DNA of 64,000 nt from Rhodopseudomonas pentothenatexigens (GTDB lineage Bacteria > Pseudomonadota > Alphaproteobacteria > Rhizobiales > Xanthobacteraceae), in NCBI RefSeq assembly GCF_900218015.1, contig NZ_UFQQ01000006.1, positions 1 through 64,000 of the forward strand. The letters are read 5' to 3'. Shown piece after piece: positions 1 to 7,511 of the stretch (its first letter is position 1; each line of letters begins with the position of its first letter). Under the pieces are notes generated by a model. That model did not search any database, was not told the DNA's origin, and worked only from the letters and a program-made list of their open reading frames with translations. Both the position numbers and the translations under genes were made by a program.

Positions 1-77
1 TCGTACTCGGCCATCAGAAACCGCCATTTCTGGATGTAATTCCGCTCGATCGTCCGGTCGAAACTGTTGTCGCGCAT
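1..77 (-). CDS. Partial gene, N-terminus of unknown protein (runs off the left edge)
   Basis: A minus-strand frame opens with ATG at 77 and runs open to the window edge, giving 25 residues that begin MRDNSFDRTIERNYIQKW. A strong Shine-Dalgarno (AGGGAGG) sits five bases before the ATG, so this is probably a real start. The short, charged N-terminus recalls a family of helix-turn-helix integrase/transposase-like proteins, but that is only an impression from memory. The rest of the gene is outside the window, so no function can be assigned. Confidence 0.55.
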   Translation of the reverse strand, partial: MRDNSFDRTIERNYIQKWRFLMAEY

Positions 78-161
78 CGAAGCCTCCCTGATGGGTGGAT
101 TCGATCACCGAATTATTGAACTTGCACAGCAATGACGGGAATGCGACCTCGCGAGGCCGAA

Positions 162-1676
162 CTAACCGGCGGCACGCCACTCCAGCACGCCATCGGCTGC
201 GGTGGCGATCGGTCCGCGCGTGCCGACCGGGCTGCGGTCCATGTTGGTCAGAAATGCCAGCGTCGCCTGATCCTGCGCCGGCACGCGCGCCATTGCGCGG
301 GCGCCATCAGCGATGCGCAGCATCACGACGCCATGCTGGACCTCGCCGCGGCCGTCATAGATCAATGTGAACGTCTCGACTGTGCCGTCACCGCTCGCCT
401 CGGTGGCGAAGCGCGGCACGCTGCCGTAGGCGGCGTCGGCCTTCGCCTGGACGCTGACGTCCTGGCTCAGCGCCTCCTGCGGCAGCGTGCGCGAGACGAT
501 CAACGCGTGATGCTTGGTGACGAAGCCGCCCTGGCCGTAAAGCAGCCCCAGCTTGGCGCGGTCGCGCAGGCGGCGGACCATCGCGCAGGCGGCGTGCGTC
601 ATGTAGGTGTTGAGCGGCGCGCCGAAGAAGGTGAGGCCGCCGGTCACCGTCGGCTCGACGTCGTCGCCGAGGCCGAGCGTGCGCCGCGCCATCTTCGGCA
701 CCACCGGGAAGCACGAATACAGCTCGATCGCGTCGAACGCGCGGCCGTTGCCGCCGACCATCGCCTTGATGGTTTCCAGCACCGCATTCTGAGCGTGGCT
801 CTGCACGAACTGATCGCGGGCGAGATAGTCGCGGGGCTCTTCGGCGGAGGCGCCGCCGTGAATGTAGATCAGCTTGTCTTCCGGGATGCCGGCTTCGCGC
901 GCCTTCGCCAGCGACGTCAGCAGCACCGCGGCGCCGAGATTGACGCTCGGGTTGGCGACCATCAGCTTGGTGTACGGCCACGCGATCAGCCGGTTCTCGG
1001 GCGAGGGCGTGGTGATCTCGTTTGGCGCGAACGCGCGCTTGATCCAGGCGTTCGGATTACGTGCCGCCTCCGCCGCGTAGCGAGACCACAGCACGCCGGA
1101 CTCGTTGAGCGCCTGGCGGGGCGTCTGGCCCCAATGCGCCGCGGTTGCGGCCTCGTAAAGCGGATACACCGTGATCGGCCGCGCGACTCCGAGCGTCGCG
1201 GCGATCGGCTGCTGGAACGCTGCGCCGCGCTTCGGCTCCGGCGCATCGTGGGCGAACGGCGTCCACGGCAGATCGAGCTTGGCGCGCGCCGCCTTGGTGG
1301 CGGTCGATTGCGCCTCGGCGCCGCAGACCACGGCGACCTGGGCGTCGCCGCGGGCGATCCGCAGCGCGGCTTCGTGGATGAAGCGGATCGGGCTCTCGCC
1401 GCCGACCGGCCCGTAGAAGCAGTGCGGCGGCGCGATGCCGAGCCGCGTCGCCAGTTGCTCGGCCGGTGCGTGATAGCGCCAGCTCAGGAAGTTGACGACG
1501 TCGAGCGAGTCGATCTGCGGCAGCAGGCTCGCGGCGCTGTCGTCGTCGGCGCGTTGCACGGCGGCTTCGAGCAGCGCCAGCGGCTCCAGCCCTTGCGCGA
1601 TGTCCTTGGGATGGTCGGCGATTTCGCCGATACCGGCGATGACGGGGATGCGGTCGGGCTGGAGCGTGGTCGGCAT
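162..1676 (-). CDS. Acetyl-CoA acetyltransferase-like (thiolase superfamily) protein
   Basis: This 504-residue protein belongs to the long thiolase-like group usually annotated acetyl-CoA acetyltransferase. It starts MPTTLQPDRIPVIAGIGE, the usual thiolase N-terminus, and carries VVCGAEAQST, a Gly-rich ATVTGGLTFFGAPLN stretch and HAACAMVRRLRD in the positions expected for a thiolase fold. The C-terminal 100 residues form an extra beta-rich domain typical of this longer subfamily. It starts 40 bp after an SDR gene on the same strand, so the two are probably cotranscribed. The likely role is cytoplasmic C-C bond cleavage or formation on an acyl-CoA in a beta-oxidation-like path. The substrate cannot be read from the sequence, and many members lack proven thiolase activity. 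Confidence 0.85.
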   Translation of the reverse strand: MPTTLQPDRIPVIAGIGEIADHPKDIAQGLEPLALLEAAVQRADDDSAASLLPQIDSLDVVNFLSWRYHAPAEQLATRLGIAPPHCFYGPVGGESPIRFIHEAALRIARGDAQVAVVCGAEAQSTATKAARAKLDLPWTPFAHDAPEPKRGAAFQQPIAATLGVARPITVYPLYEAATAAHWGQTPRQALNESGVLWSRYAAEAARNPNAWIKRAFAPNEITTPSPENRLIAWPYTKLMVANPSVNLGAAVLLTSLAKAREAGIPEDKLIYIHGGASAEEPRDYLARDQFVQSHAQNAVLETIKAMVGGNGRAFDAIELYSCFPVVPKMARRTLGLGDDVEPTVTGGLTFFGAPLNTYMTHAACAMVRRLRDRAKLGLLYGQGGFVTKHHALIVSRTLPQEALSQDVSVQAKADAAYGSVPRFATEASGDGTVETFTLIYDGRGEVQHGVVMLRIADGARAMARVPAQDQATLAFLTNMDRSPVGTRGPIATAADGVLEWRAAG

Positions 1677-1716
1677 TTCTTGCTTCTTGTTGATCGGAAG
1701 ATGGAGGCGGGTGTCG

Positions 1717-2496
1717 TCAGAACGCGGTGTAGCCGCCGTCGATCACGAAGGTGTCGGCGGTGTGATACGACGACGCCTTGCTCATCAGGTACACCGCGAT
1801 GCCGCCGAAATCCTCCGGCTCGCCGAACCGCCGCACCGGAATCCGCGGCATCACATTGGCGACGAATTTGTCGTTGCCCATGATGCCGGCGGTCATGTCG
1901 CTCTTGATCCAGCCGGGCAGGATCGCGTTGGCGGTGACGCCGTAGCGGGCGAGTTCGACCGCGAGCGCGCGCACCAGCGCGTTGATCGCCGCCTTGGTGG
2001 CCGCGTAGTGTTCGTTGCGCGCGGTGCCGAAGATCGAGGCGAGGCTCGAGGTCGCGACCAAGCGGCCGAACGGATCGCCATCGGCGGCGCGCTCGGTCAT
2101 GTGCCGCGCCGCGGCCTGGAAGGCGTGGAACACGCCGTCGAGGTTGGTGGCGAACATCGAGCGCCACTGCTCTTCGGTGCGGTCGATGAAGGCCTGTCGG
2201 CCGCCGCCGCCGATGCCCGCATTGGCGAAGCAGCCGTCGACGCGGCCGAACGCCTGCAGCGTCGCGTCCATCGCCGCCTTCACCGAGTCCGGATCGGTGA
2301 CGTCGCAGATCCGCGCTTCGACCTTGCCGGGCATATTCCCCATGGTGGCCAATGCGGCCTGGTTCTTCGCCGTGTTGCGGCCCCAAATCGACACATTGCA
2401 GCCGGCGGTTGCCAGCGCCTGGGCCATGCCGAGGCCGATACCACCGTTGCCCCCGGTGACCACGGCGACGCGGCCGCTCAAATCGAAAATGCTCAT
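1717..2496 (-). CDS. SDR-family NAD(P)-dependent oxidoreductase
   Basis: This is a 259-residue classical short-chain dehydrogenase. The N-terminus MSIFDLSGRVAVVTGGNGG holds the nucleotide-binding TGGNGGIG motif. NAG lies at FANAGIGGGG, and the catalytic Ser and YxxxK appear in ATSSLAS and HYAATKAAINALV. It ends with VIDGGYTAF, a common SDR C-terminus. The start at 2496 is chosen over upstream ATGs because homology begins there and a GGAA sequence lies seven bases upstream. It is the first gene of a two-gene minus-strand unit with the thiolase-like gene, so it probably oxidises a hydroxyacyl-CoA or related alcohol. It diverges from the crotonase gene at 2665. Confidence 0.88.
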   Translation of the reverse strand: MSIFDLSGRVAVVTGGNGGIGLGMAQALATAGCNVSIWGRNTAKNQAALATMGNMPGKVEARICDVTDPDSVKAAMDATLQAFGRVDGCFANAGIGGGGRQAFIDRTEEQWRSMFATNLDGVFHAFQAAARHMTERAADGDPFGRLVATSSLASIFGTARNEHYAATKAAINALVRALAVELARYGVTANAILPGWIKSDMTAGIMGNDKFVANVMPRIPVRRFGEPEDFGGIAVYLMSKASSYHTADTFVIDGGYTAF

Positions 2497-2664
2497 CCAG
2501 CGTTTCCATTTTTGTTTGTCGCGCGCTACACCCTGCATGAACGTGCGCGCACTGTGATCGATGCAGGACCATGGACAAGCGCGTCGCAAAAATCAAATAT
2601 GCTTTCACGTCGCAAAACCCTTCCACAGAGCGGAATAACCGCGAACCGACAGCGCGAGGAAACT

Positions 2665-3465
2665 ATGCAGTTCAAACACGTCACGCTCGAATTCGACGGT
2701 GCCGTCGCGATCCTGAAGCTCGATCATCAGGAGGTGATGAACGCGGTGTCGATCGATATGCTGGGCGGCCTCGGCGAAGCGCTGGACGCGATCGAGGAGA
2801 AGCGCGCCGAGGTGCGCTGCCTGGTGATCACCGGCGCCGGTCGCGCGTTCTGCACCGGCGCGAACCTGCAGGGCCGCAACTCCGGCAACAACATGAGCCA
2901 GAGCGGCAAGGGCGCCGGCGCCGCACTGGAGACCGCGTTCCATCCGTTTCTGCGCCGGCTGCGCCGGCTGCACTGCCCGATCGTCACCTCGGTCAACGGT
3001 CCGGCCGCCGGCGCCGGGATGAGTTTTGCCTTGATGGGCGACATGATCTTGTGCGCGAAGTCGTCGTACTTCCTGCAGGCGTTCCGCCGCATCGGCCTGG
3101 TGCCGGATTGCGGCTCGACCTGGCTGCTGCCGCGTCTGGTCGGCAAGGCGCGTTCGGTCGAATTGTCGTTGCTCGGCGAGAAGCTGCCGGCCGACAAGGC
3201 GCTGGAATGGGGCCTCGTCAATCGCGTGTACGAGGACGCCGAGCTGTGGACCGAAACCATGAAGCTGGCGCACGACCTCGCCAACGGTCCGACCATCGCG
3301 CTGTCGCTGATCCGGAAGCTGTATTGGGATTCGCCGGAGAACTCGTTCGAGGAGCAGCTCAACCTCGAATTCGAATGCCAGCGCGTCGCCGGCTCGACCG
3401 ACGACTTCAAGGAGGGCGTCGGCGCCTTCCTCGAAAAGCGTCGGGCGCAGTTCAAGGGCAAATAA
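2665..3465 (+). CDS. Enoyl-CoA hydratase/isomerase (PaaG-like crotonase)
   Basis: This is a 266-residue crotonase. The oxyanion-hole segments are visible as ITGAGRAFCTGANL and NGPAAGAGMSFALMGD. The active-site segment reads AFRRIGLVPDCGSTWLLPRL. The GLVPD pattern, with Asp where hydratases carry the second Glu, is what is seen in PaaG-type isomerases, so isomerase activity is as likely as hydratase activity. GAGGA lies five bases before the ATG. The gene is followed within 7 bp by the phosphotransferase gene and then the DUF6285 gene, giving a plus-strand three-gene unit. The substrate is unknown. Confidence 0.88.
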   Translation: MQFKHVTLEFDGAVAILKLDHQEVMNAVSIDMLGGLGEALDAIEEKRAEVRCLVITGAGRAFCTGANLQGRNSGNNMSQSGKGAGAALETAFHPFLRRLRRLHCPIVTSVNGPAAGAGMSFALMGDMILCAKSSYFLQAFRRIGLVPDCGSTWLLPRLVGKARSVELSLLGEKLPADKALEWGLVNRVYEDAELWTETMKLAHDLANGPTIALSLIRKLYWDSPENSFEEQLNLEFECQRVAGSTDDFKEGVGAFLEKRRAQFKGK

Positions 3466-3472
3466 GCCGGAG

Positions 3473-4468
3473 ATGGCCGCTGCAGCTTTTGCCGACGCGC
3501 TGAAGCGCAGCGTGGTCGGGTGGTGCATTGGTGCGACCGGCGTTCGTGATCTCGCGCAGCTTTCGGGCGGTGCGAGTCAGGAGACCTGGTCGTTCGTGAT
3601 CGTGCGGCCGGAGGGCGACATCGCCGCGATCCTGCGCCGCTCGCCGCCGGGTTACGGCAGCGTTTCCGGGCGTGCCGCGGGCCTCGATGTCGAGGCCGAA
3701 CTGATGCGGCTCGCCTGCGAGGCCGGCGTGCCGTCGCCGCAGGTGCTGCACGTCCTCACCGAAGCCGACGCGCTCGGCGCCGGCTTCGTGATGCGGCGCG
3801 TCGACGGCGAGACCATCCCGCGCAAGATCCTGCGCGATGCGCAGTTCGCCGAGGTGCGGCCGAAGCTGGCGCGGCAGATCGGCTCGATCCTTGCCGGCCT
3901 CCACGGCATCGACGGCGCCGCGCTACCGAGCTTGCGCACGATCAGCTCGACCGAGGAGATCGGTCTGCTGCGCGACGATTATCGCAGCATGGGCTGGCCG
4001 CGCCCGGCGTTCGAGCTGGCGCTGCGCTGGCTCAGCCAGAACGATCCGGGCGTGTCGAAGGCGGTCACGCTAGTGCACGGCGATTTTCGCCACGGCAATC
4101 TCATCATCGGCTCGGACGGCGTTCGCGCCGTGCTGGACTGGGAACTGGCGCATCGCGGCGATCCGATGGAGGACCTCGGCTGGATCTGCGTCAATTCCTG
4201 GCGGTTCGGCGAGATCGACAAGCCGGTCGGCGGGCTGGGCTCGCGCGAGGAGATGTTCGAAGGCTACGAAGCCGCAGGCGGCCGCGTCGATCCGGATCGG
4301 GTCAAGTTCTGGGAAGTGATGGGCACGCTGCGCTGGGGCATCATGTGTTGCGGCATGATGCAGCGCTTCCGTCAGGGGCCCGATCATTCGATGGAGCGCG
4401 CGATGATCGGCCGCCGCTCGTCGGAGACCGAGATTGATCTGCTGCGCCTGCTGGCGCCGCGCAACTAA
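3473..4468 (+). CDS. Phosphotransferase family protein (APH/ACAD10-type kinase fold)
   Basis: This 331-residue protein has the aminoglycoside-phosphotransferase (protein-kinase-like) fold. The catalytic loop LVHGDFRHGNLIIG (about residues 201-214) and the metal-binding LDWELAHRGDPMEDLGW (about 222-238) are both clear. The N-lobe shows SGGASQETWSF, the Gly-rich loop. In other bacteria and in the N-terminal part of ACAD10/11, such kinases work beside acyl-CoA dehydrogenases, where phosphorylation of a 4-hydroxyacyl-CoA has been shown for the animal enzymes. Its place between a crotonase and a DUF6285 gene, with an acyl-CoA dehydrogenase nearby, fits that role. Antibiotic resistance is unlikely. 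Confidence 0.85.
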   Translation: MAAAAFADALKRSVVGWCIGATGVRDLAQLSGGASQETWSFVIVRPEGDIAAILRRSPPGYGSVSGRAAGLDVEAELMRLACEAGVPSPQVLHVLTEADALGAGFVMRRVDGETIPRKILRDAQFAEVRPKLARQIGSILAGLHGIDGAALPSLRTISSTEEIGLLRDDYRSMGWPRPAFELALRWLSQNDPGVSKAVTLVHGDFRHGNLIIGSDGVRAVLDWELAHRGDPMEDLGWICVNSWRFGEIDKPVGGLGSREEMFEGYEAAGGRVDPDRVKFWEVMGTLRWGIMCCGMMQRFRQGPDHSMERAMIGRRSSETEIDLLRLLAPRN

Positions 4469-4486
4469 TCGACCAGCGAGGTAGCG

Positions 4487-4861
4487 ATGCAGGACGAACC
4501 GAGGCCGGACGAGCTGATCAAGGCGGTCGCCGACTTCCTGCGCGACCAAATCGCGCCGCAGATCACCGGTCACGCCGCGTTCAAGCTGCGGGTCGGCATC
4601 AACGCGCTCGATCTGGTGACGCGGCAATTGACGCTGTCGGCCGAGACCGATGCCGAAGAACACGCCAGCCTGAAGGCGCTGCTCGGCCGCGACGGCTCGC
4701 TGCTCGAATTGAATGCCGAACTCGCAGATCGCATCGCGTCGGGTGCCGTCGATCTGTCGACGCTCGGCGTCAAAGACCATCTGTGGCGCACCACGCTCGC
4801 CAAGCTCGCGGTCGATCAGCCGAACTACGCGAGCTATCGGCGGGAGATGGAACAGAAGTAG
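4487..4861 (+). CDS. DUF6285-type small protein, partner of the phosphotransferase
   Basis: This 124-residue, mostly helical, acidic soluble protein has no catalytic motif that I can recognise. It begins MQDEPRPDELIKAVADFLRD and contains FKLRVGINALDLVTRQL. Proteins of this kind (DUF6285 as I recall) regularly follow an APH-type phosphotransferase and sit near acyl-CoA dehydrogenases, as here. It starts 18 bp after the upstream stop, so co-translation is likely. The conserved pairing suggests a subunit or chaperone role, but this is inference. Confidence 0.75.
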   Translation: MQDEPRPDELIKAVADFLRDQIAPQITGHAAFKLRVGINALDLVTRQLTLSAETDAEEHASLKALLGRDGSLLELNAELADRIASGAVDLSTLGVKDHLWRTTLAKLAVDQPNYASYRREMEQK

Positions 4862-4866
4862 TCAGT

Positions 4867-4963
4867 GTCATTCCGGGGCGCGCGCAGCGCGAACCCGGAA
4901 TCTCGAGGAGATTATCACCTCTGGATTCCGGATTCGCGAGCTGCGCTCGCGTCCCGGAATGAC
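4867..4963. repeat. Palindromic intergenic repeat, family A
   Basis: A 97-bp imperfect palindrome opens with GTCATTCCGGGGCGCG and closes with the complementary CGTCCCGGAATGAC. Internal arms CCCGGAATC and GGATTCCGGATTCGC pair again. Other family A copies start at 27175, 32383, 33126, 35674, 41393 and 55456. Confidence 0.85.
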
Positions 4964-4979
4964 GGACTAATAGTGTTGT

Positions 4980-5061
4980 GTCATTGCGAGGAGCGAAGCG
5001 ACGAAGCAATCCAGCGCTGCGCTTGGGAATTCTGGATTGCTTCGCTGCGCTCGCAATGACG
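4980..5061. repeat. Palindromic intergenic repeat, family B
   Basis: This 82-bp palindrome opens GTCATTGCGAGGAGCGAAGC and closes with CTGCGCTCGCAATGACG. The inner arms read GAAGCAATCCAG and CTGGATTGCTTC. It lies next to the family A copy in the gap between the convergent DUF6285 and crotonase genes. A second copy is at 62443-62523. Confidence 0.85.
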
Positions 5062-5083
5062 TGGAGAGGGCGGTGCGACCGAA

Positions 5084-5863
5084 CTACTTCCCTTGCCAGT
5101 TCGGCGCACGCTTCTCCGAGAATGCCTTCGGGCCTTCGATGTAGTCCTGCGAGGCGACCATCGCCTTCACCGCCGGATAGTCGCGCTGCTCGGCGATCGT
5201 TTGCGGTAATGCGACTTCGAGGCCGCGGCTCAGCGTCTGCTTCGAAGCGCGGATTGACATCGGCGAGTTCTTGCAGATGGTTTCGGCCCAGCGTTCGGCG
5301 GCGGCGAGCGCTTCGCCTTGCGGCACCACTTCGTTGACGAAACCGAGCTCCAGCCCCTCCCGGGCGGGAACGTGGCGGGCGGTGAGGATCATGCCCATCG
5401 CGCGCTTCAGGCCGATCTGGCGGGGCAGGCGGTGCAGGCCGCCGGCGAGCGCGGCGAGGCCGACCTTCGGCTCCGGCAGCGCGAACACGGCGTTCTCAGC
5501 CGCGATGATCAGGTCGCAGGCGAGTGCGATCTCGAAGCCGCCGCCCATCGCGACGCCGTTGACGGCGGCGATGATCGGCTTGTCGCAATCGAACCGCGAG
5601 GTGAGCCCGCCGAAGCCGCTCTCGCCCCAGCCGCGCTTGCCGCCGCTCGCCTGCCACTTCAGATCGTTGCCGGCGCAGAACGCCTTGTCGCCAGCGCCGG
5701 TGACGATCGCCACCCACTGTTCGGGATCGGCGGCGAAATCGTTGAACACGCCTTCGAGTTCGAAATGCGCGTCGGTGTGCAGCGCGTTGTACACTTCGGG
5801 CCGCGACAGCGTGACGATGGTGATCGGCCCCTTGCGGGTGACGGTGGAGAACTGCAGCGCCAT
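5084..5863 (-). CDS. Enoyl-CoA hydratase (crotonase family)
   Basis: This is a 259-residue crotonase starting MALQFSTVTRKGPITIVTLS. Oxyanion-hole segments are GAGDKAFCAGNDLKW and VNGVAMGGGFEIALACD. The active-site segment is FALPEPKVGLAALAGGLHRL. The first catalytic Glu lies in the usual LPEP position, while the second is replaced around GLAALAGG. The start at 5863 is favoured by an AAAGGAAA sequence about eight bases upstream. Upstream ATGs in the same frame encode Ser/Arg-rich sequence without homology. The gene diverges from the acyl-CoA dehydrogenase gene at 5989. A role in acyl-CoA degradation is likely, substrate unknown. Confidence 0.87.
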   Translation of the reverse strand: MALQFSTVTRKGPITIVTLSRPEVYNALHTDAHFELEGVFNDFAADPEQWVAIVTGAGDKAFCAGNDLKWQASGGKRGWGESGFGGLTSRFDCDKPIIAAVNGVAMGGGFEIALACDLIIAAENAVFALPEPKVGLAALAGGLHRLPRQIGLKRAMGMILTARHVPAREGLELGFVNEVVPQGEALAAAERWAETICKNSPMSIRASKQTLSRGLEVALPQTIAEQRDYPAVKAMVASQDYIEGPKAFSEKRAPNWQGK

Positions 5864-5988
5864 CGGCGTTTCCTTTTTTCGTTGAGCAGAATTGTGCGGC
5901 TGAAGCGCGCTTGACTTGTCGTGCGCGGCGCATGTTAATCGCTCGCTTAACAAGATCAACAACAACACGAAGACTGTGGGAGCACGCC

Positions 5989-7263
5989 TTGGATTTCTCT
6001 CTGCCGCCCGATCTGGTCGCCTATCTCGCCGAGCTCGATCGCTTCATCGACGCCAAGATCAAGCCGCTCGAACAGGCCGATGACAACATCCGCTTCTTCG
6101 ATCATCGCCGCGAATGGGCGCGAACTGATTTCGAGAACGGCGGCTTGCCGCGTCACGAATGGGAAGAGCTGCTGCGCAAGGCGAAGGATCTCGCCGACGA
6201 GGCCGGGCATCTGCGCTTCGCGATCCCGAAGCGCTACGGCGGCCAGGACGGCACCAATTTGTGGATGGCGGTGATCCGCGAGCACTTCGCCGCCAAGGGC
6301 CTCGGCCTGCACAACGATCTGCAGAACGAACACTCGATCGTCGGTAATTTTCCGGTGGTGAAGATGCTCGATCTGTACGGCCGCGACGATCAGAAGGCGA
6401 TGATCGACGGTTCGATCAAGGGCAAGTATCGCATCACGTTCGGCTTGACGGAGCCAGACCACGGCTCGGACGCGACCCACATGGAGACGCGTGCAGAGGA
6501 GGCGACTCGCGACGGCAAGAAAGGCTGGGTGATCAACGGCGAGAAGATGTGGACGACGGGCATGCACGTCGCCACGCATTGCGCGCTGTTCGCCCGCACC
6601 TCGGGCAATGACGGCGACGCGCGCGGCATCACCTGCTTCCTGGTGCCGGCCGATGCCCCGGGCGTGAAGGTCGAGGAATATCTCTGGACCTTCAATATGC
6701 CGACCGACCATCCGCGGGTGTCGTTCAAAGATGTGTTCGTCACTGAGGACGCGTTGTTCGGCGAGGTCGGTCGCGGCCTGTCGCTGGCGCAGTGCTTCGT
6801 CCACGAGAACCGCATCCGTCAGGCGGCTTCGTCGCTCGGCGCGGCGGTGTTCTGCATCAACGAGAGCGTCAAATACGCGCGTGAGCGCAAGCCGTTCGGC
6901 GAGGAACTCGCGCGCAACCAGGCTATCCAGTTCCCGCTGGTCGAGCTTGCGACGCAAGCCGAGATGCTGCGCCTCCTGATCCGCAAGACCGCGTGGGAAA
7001 TGGACCAGATGACCCAGGCGCAGGTCGAGCACACGCTGTCCGACAAGGTATCGATGTGCAATTACTGGGCGAACCGGCTATGCGGCCAGGCGGCCGACCG
7101 CGCGATTCAAGTGCACGGCGGCATCGGCTATTCGCGCCACAAGCAGTTCGAACACATCTACCGCCACCACCGCCGCTATCGCATCACCGAAGGCAGCGAG
7201 GAAATCCAGATGCGCAAAGTGGCGGGATTCCTGTTCGGCTACATGGGCGCGAACAAGAGGTGA
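5989..7263 (+). CDS. Acyl-CoA dehydrogenase family protein (TTG start)
   Basis: This 424-residue flavoprotein dehydrogenase has the FAD/substrate-binding segments ITFGLTEPDHGSDATHMETR and WVINGEKMWTTG. Near the C-terminus are IQVHGGIGYSRHKQFEHIYR and RITEGSEEIQMRKVAGFL, where the Glu of TEGSEEIQ corresponds to the usual catalytic base. I place the start at TTG 5989 because GGGAG lies six bases upstream and homology begins at DFSLPPDL. Longer in-frame starts read into Arg/Thr-rich, unlikely sequence. It probably catalyses the first oxidation of a CoA ester, passing electrons to ETF. With the phosphotransferase and DUF6285 genes close by, it resembles the ACAD10/11-like group. Confidence 0.88.
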   Translation: MDFSLPPDLVAYLAELDRFIDAKIKPLEQADDNIRFFDHRREWARTDFENGGLPRHEWEELLRKAKDLADEAGHLRFAIPKRYGGQDGTNLWMAVIREHFAAKGLGLHNDLQNEHSIVGNFPVVKMLDLYGRDDQKAMIDGSIKGKYRITFGLTEPDHGSDATHMETRAEEATRDGKKGWVINGEKMWTTGMHVATHCALFARTSGNDGDARGITCFLVPADAPGVKVEEYLWTFNMPTDHPRVSFKDVFVTEDALFGEVGRGLSLAQCFVHENRIRQAASSLGAAVFCINESVKYARERKPFGEELARNQAIQFPLVELATQAEMLRLLIRKTAWEMDQMTQAQVEHTLSDKVSMCNYWANRLCGQAADRAIQVHGGIGYSRHKQFEHIYRHHRRYRITEGSEEIQMRKVAGFLFGYMGANKR

Positions 7264-7366
7264 GTGCAGCCGGCTTAGTTTAGCGCGTTGACGCGCGCGA
7301 TGGATGCGCGGGTCGAGCCCGCGCATGACGTTTGTCAGGTTGATAGGCATTGCCCCGCCTACAAAC

Positions 7367-7480
7367 GTCATCCCCTGCGCATGCGGGGGATCCAGTATGC
7401 AAGGGCGCTCGTGGCAAATGCACCGCAGAGCGACGAGCGCTCTGCGATACTGGGTCGCCCGGACGAGCCGGGCGATGACG
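7367..7480. repeat. Palindromic intergenic repeat, family D
   Basis: This element begins GTCATCCCCTGCGCATGCGG and ends with GCCCGGACGAGCCGGGCGATGACG. GGGGATCCAGTAT and ATACTGGGTCGCCC form the inner arms. A related half element (GGATGCGCGGGTCGAGCCCG) lies just upstream at about 7300. A second family D copy is at 9304-9407. Confidence 0.8.
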
Positions 7481-7511
7481 GCGGTGGATGTGTGTAGCTG
7501 AACGCCGCCGC

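Noticed and set aside
4865-5059. Small ORF beginning MSFRGARSANPESRGDYH
   Set aside because: It is the translation of the family A and B palindromes. The same peptide pattern appears at every copy, on either strand.
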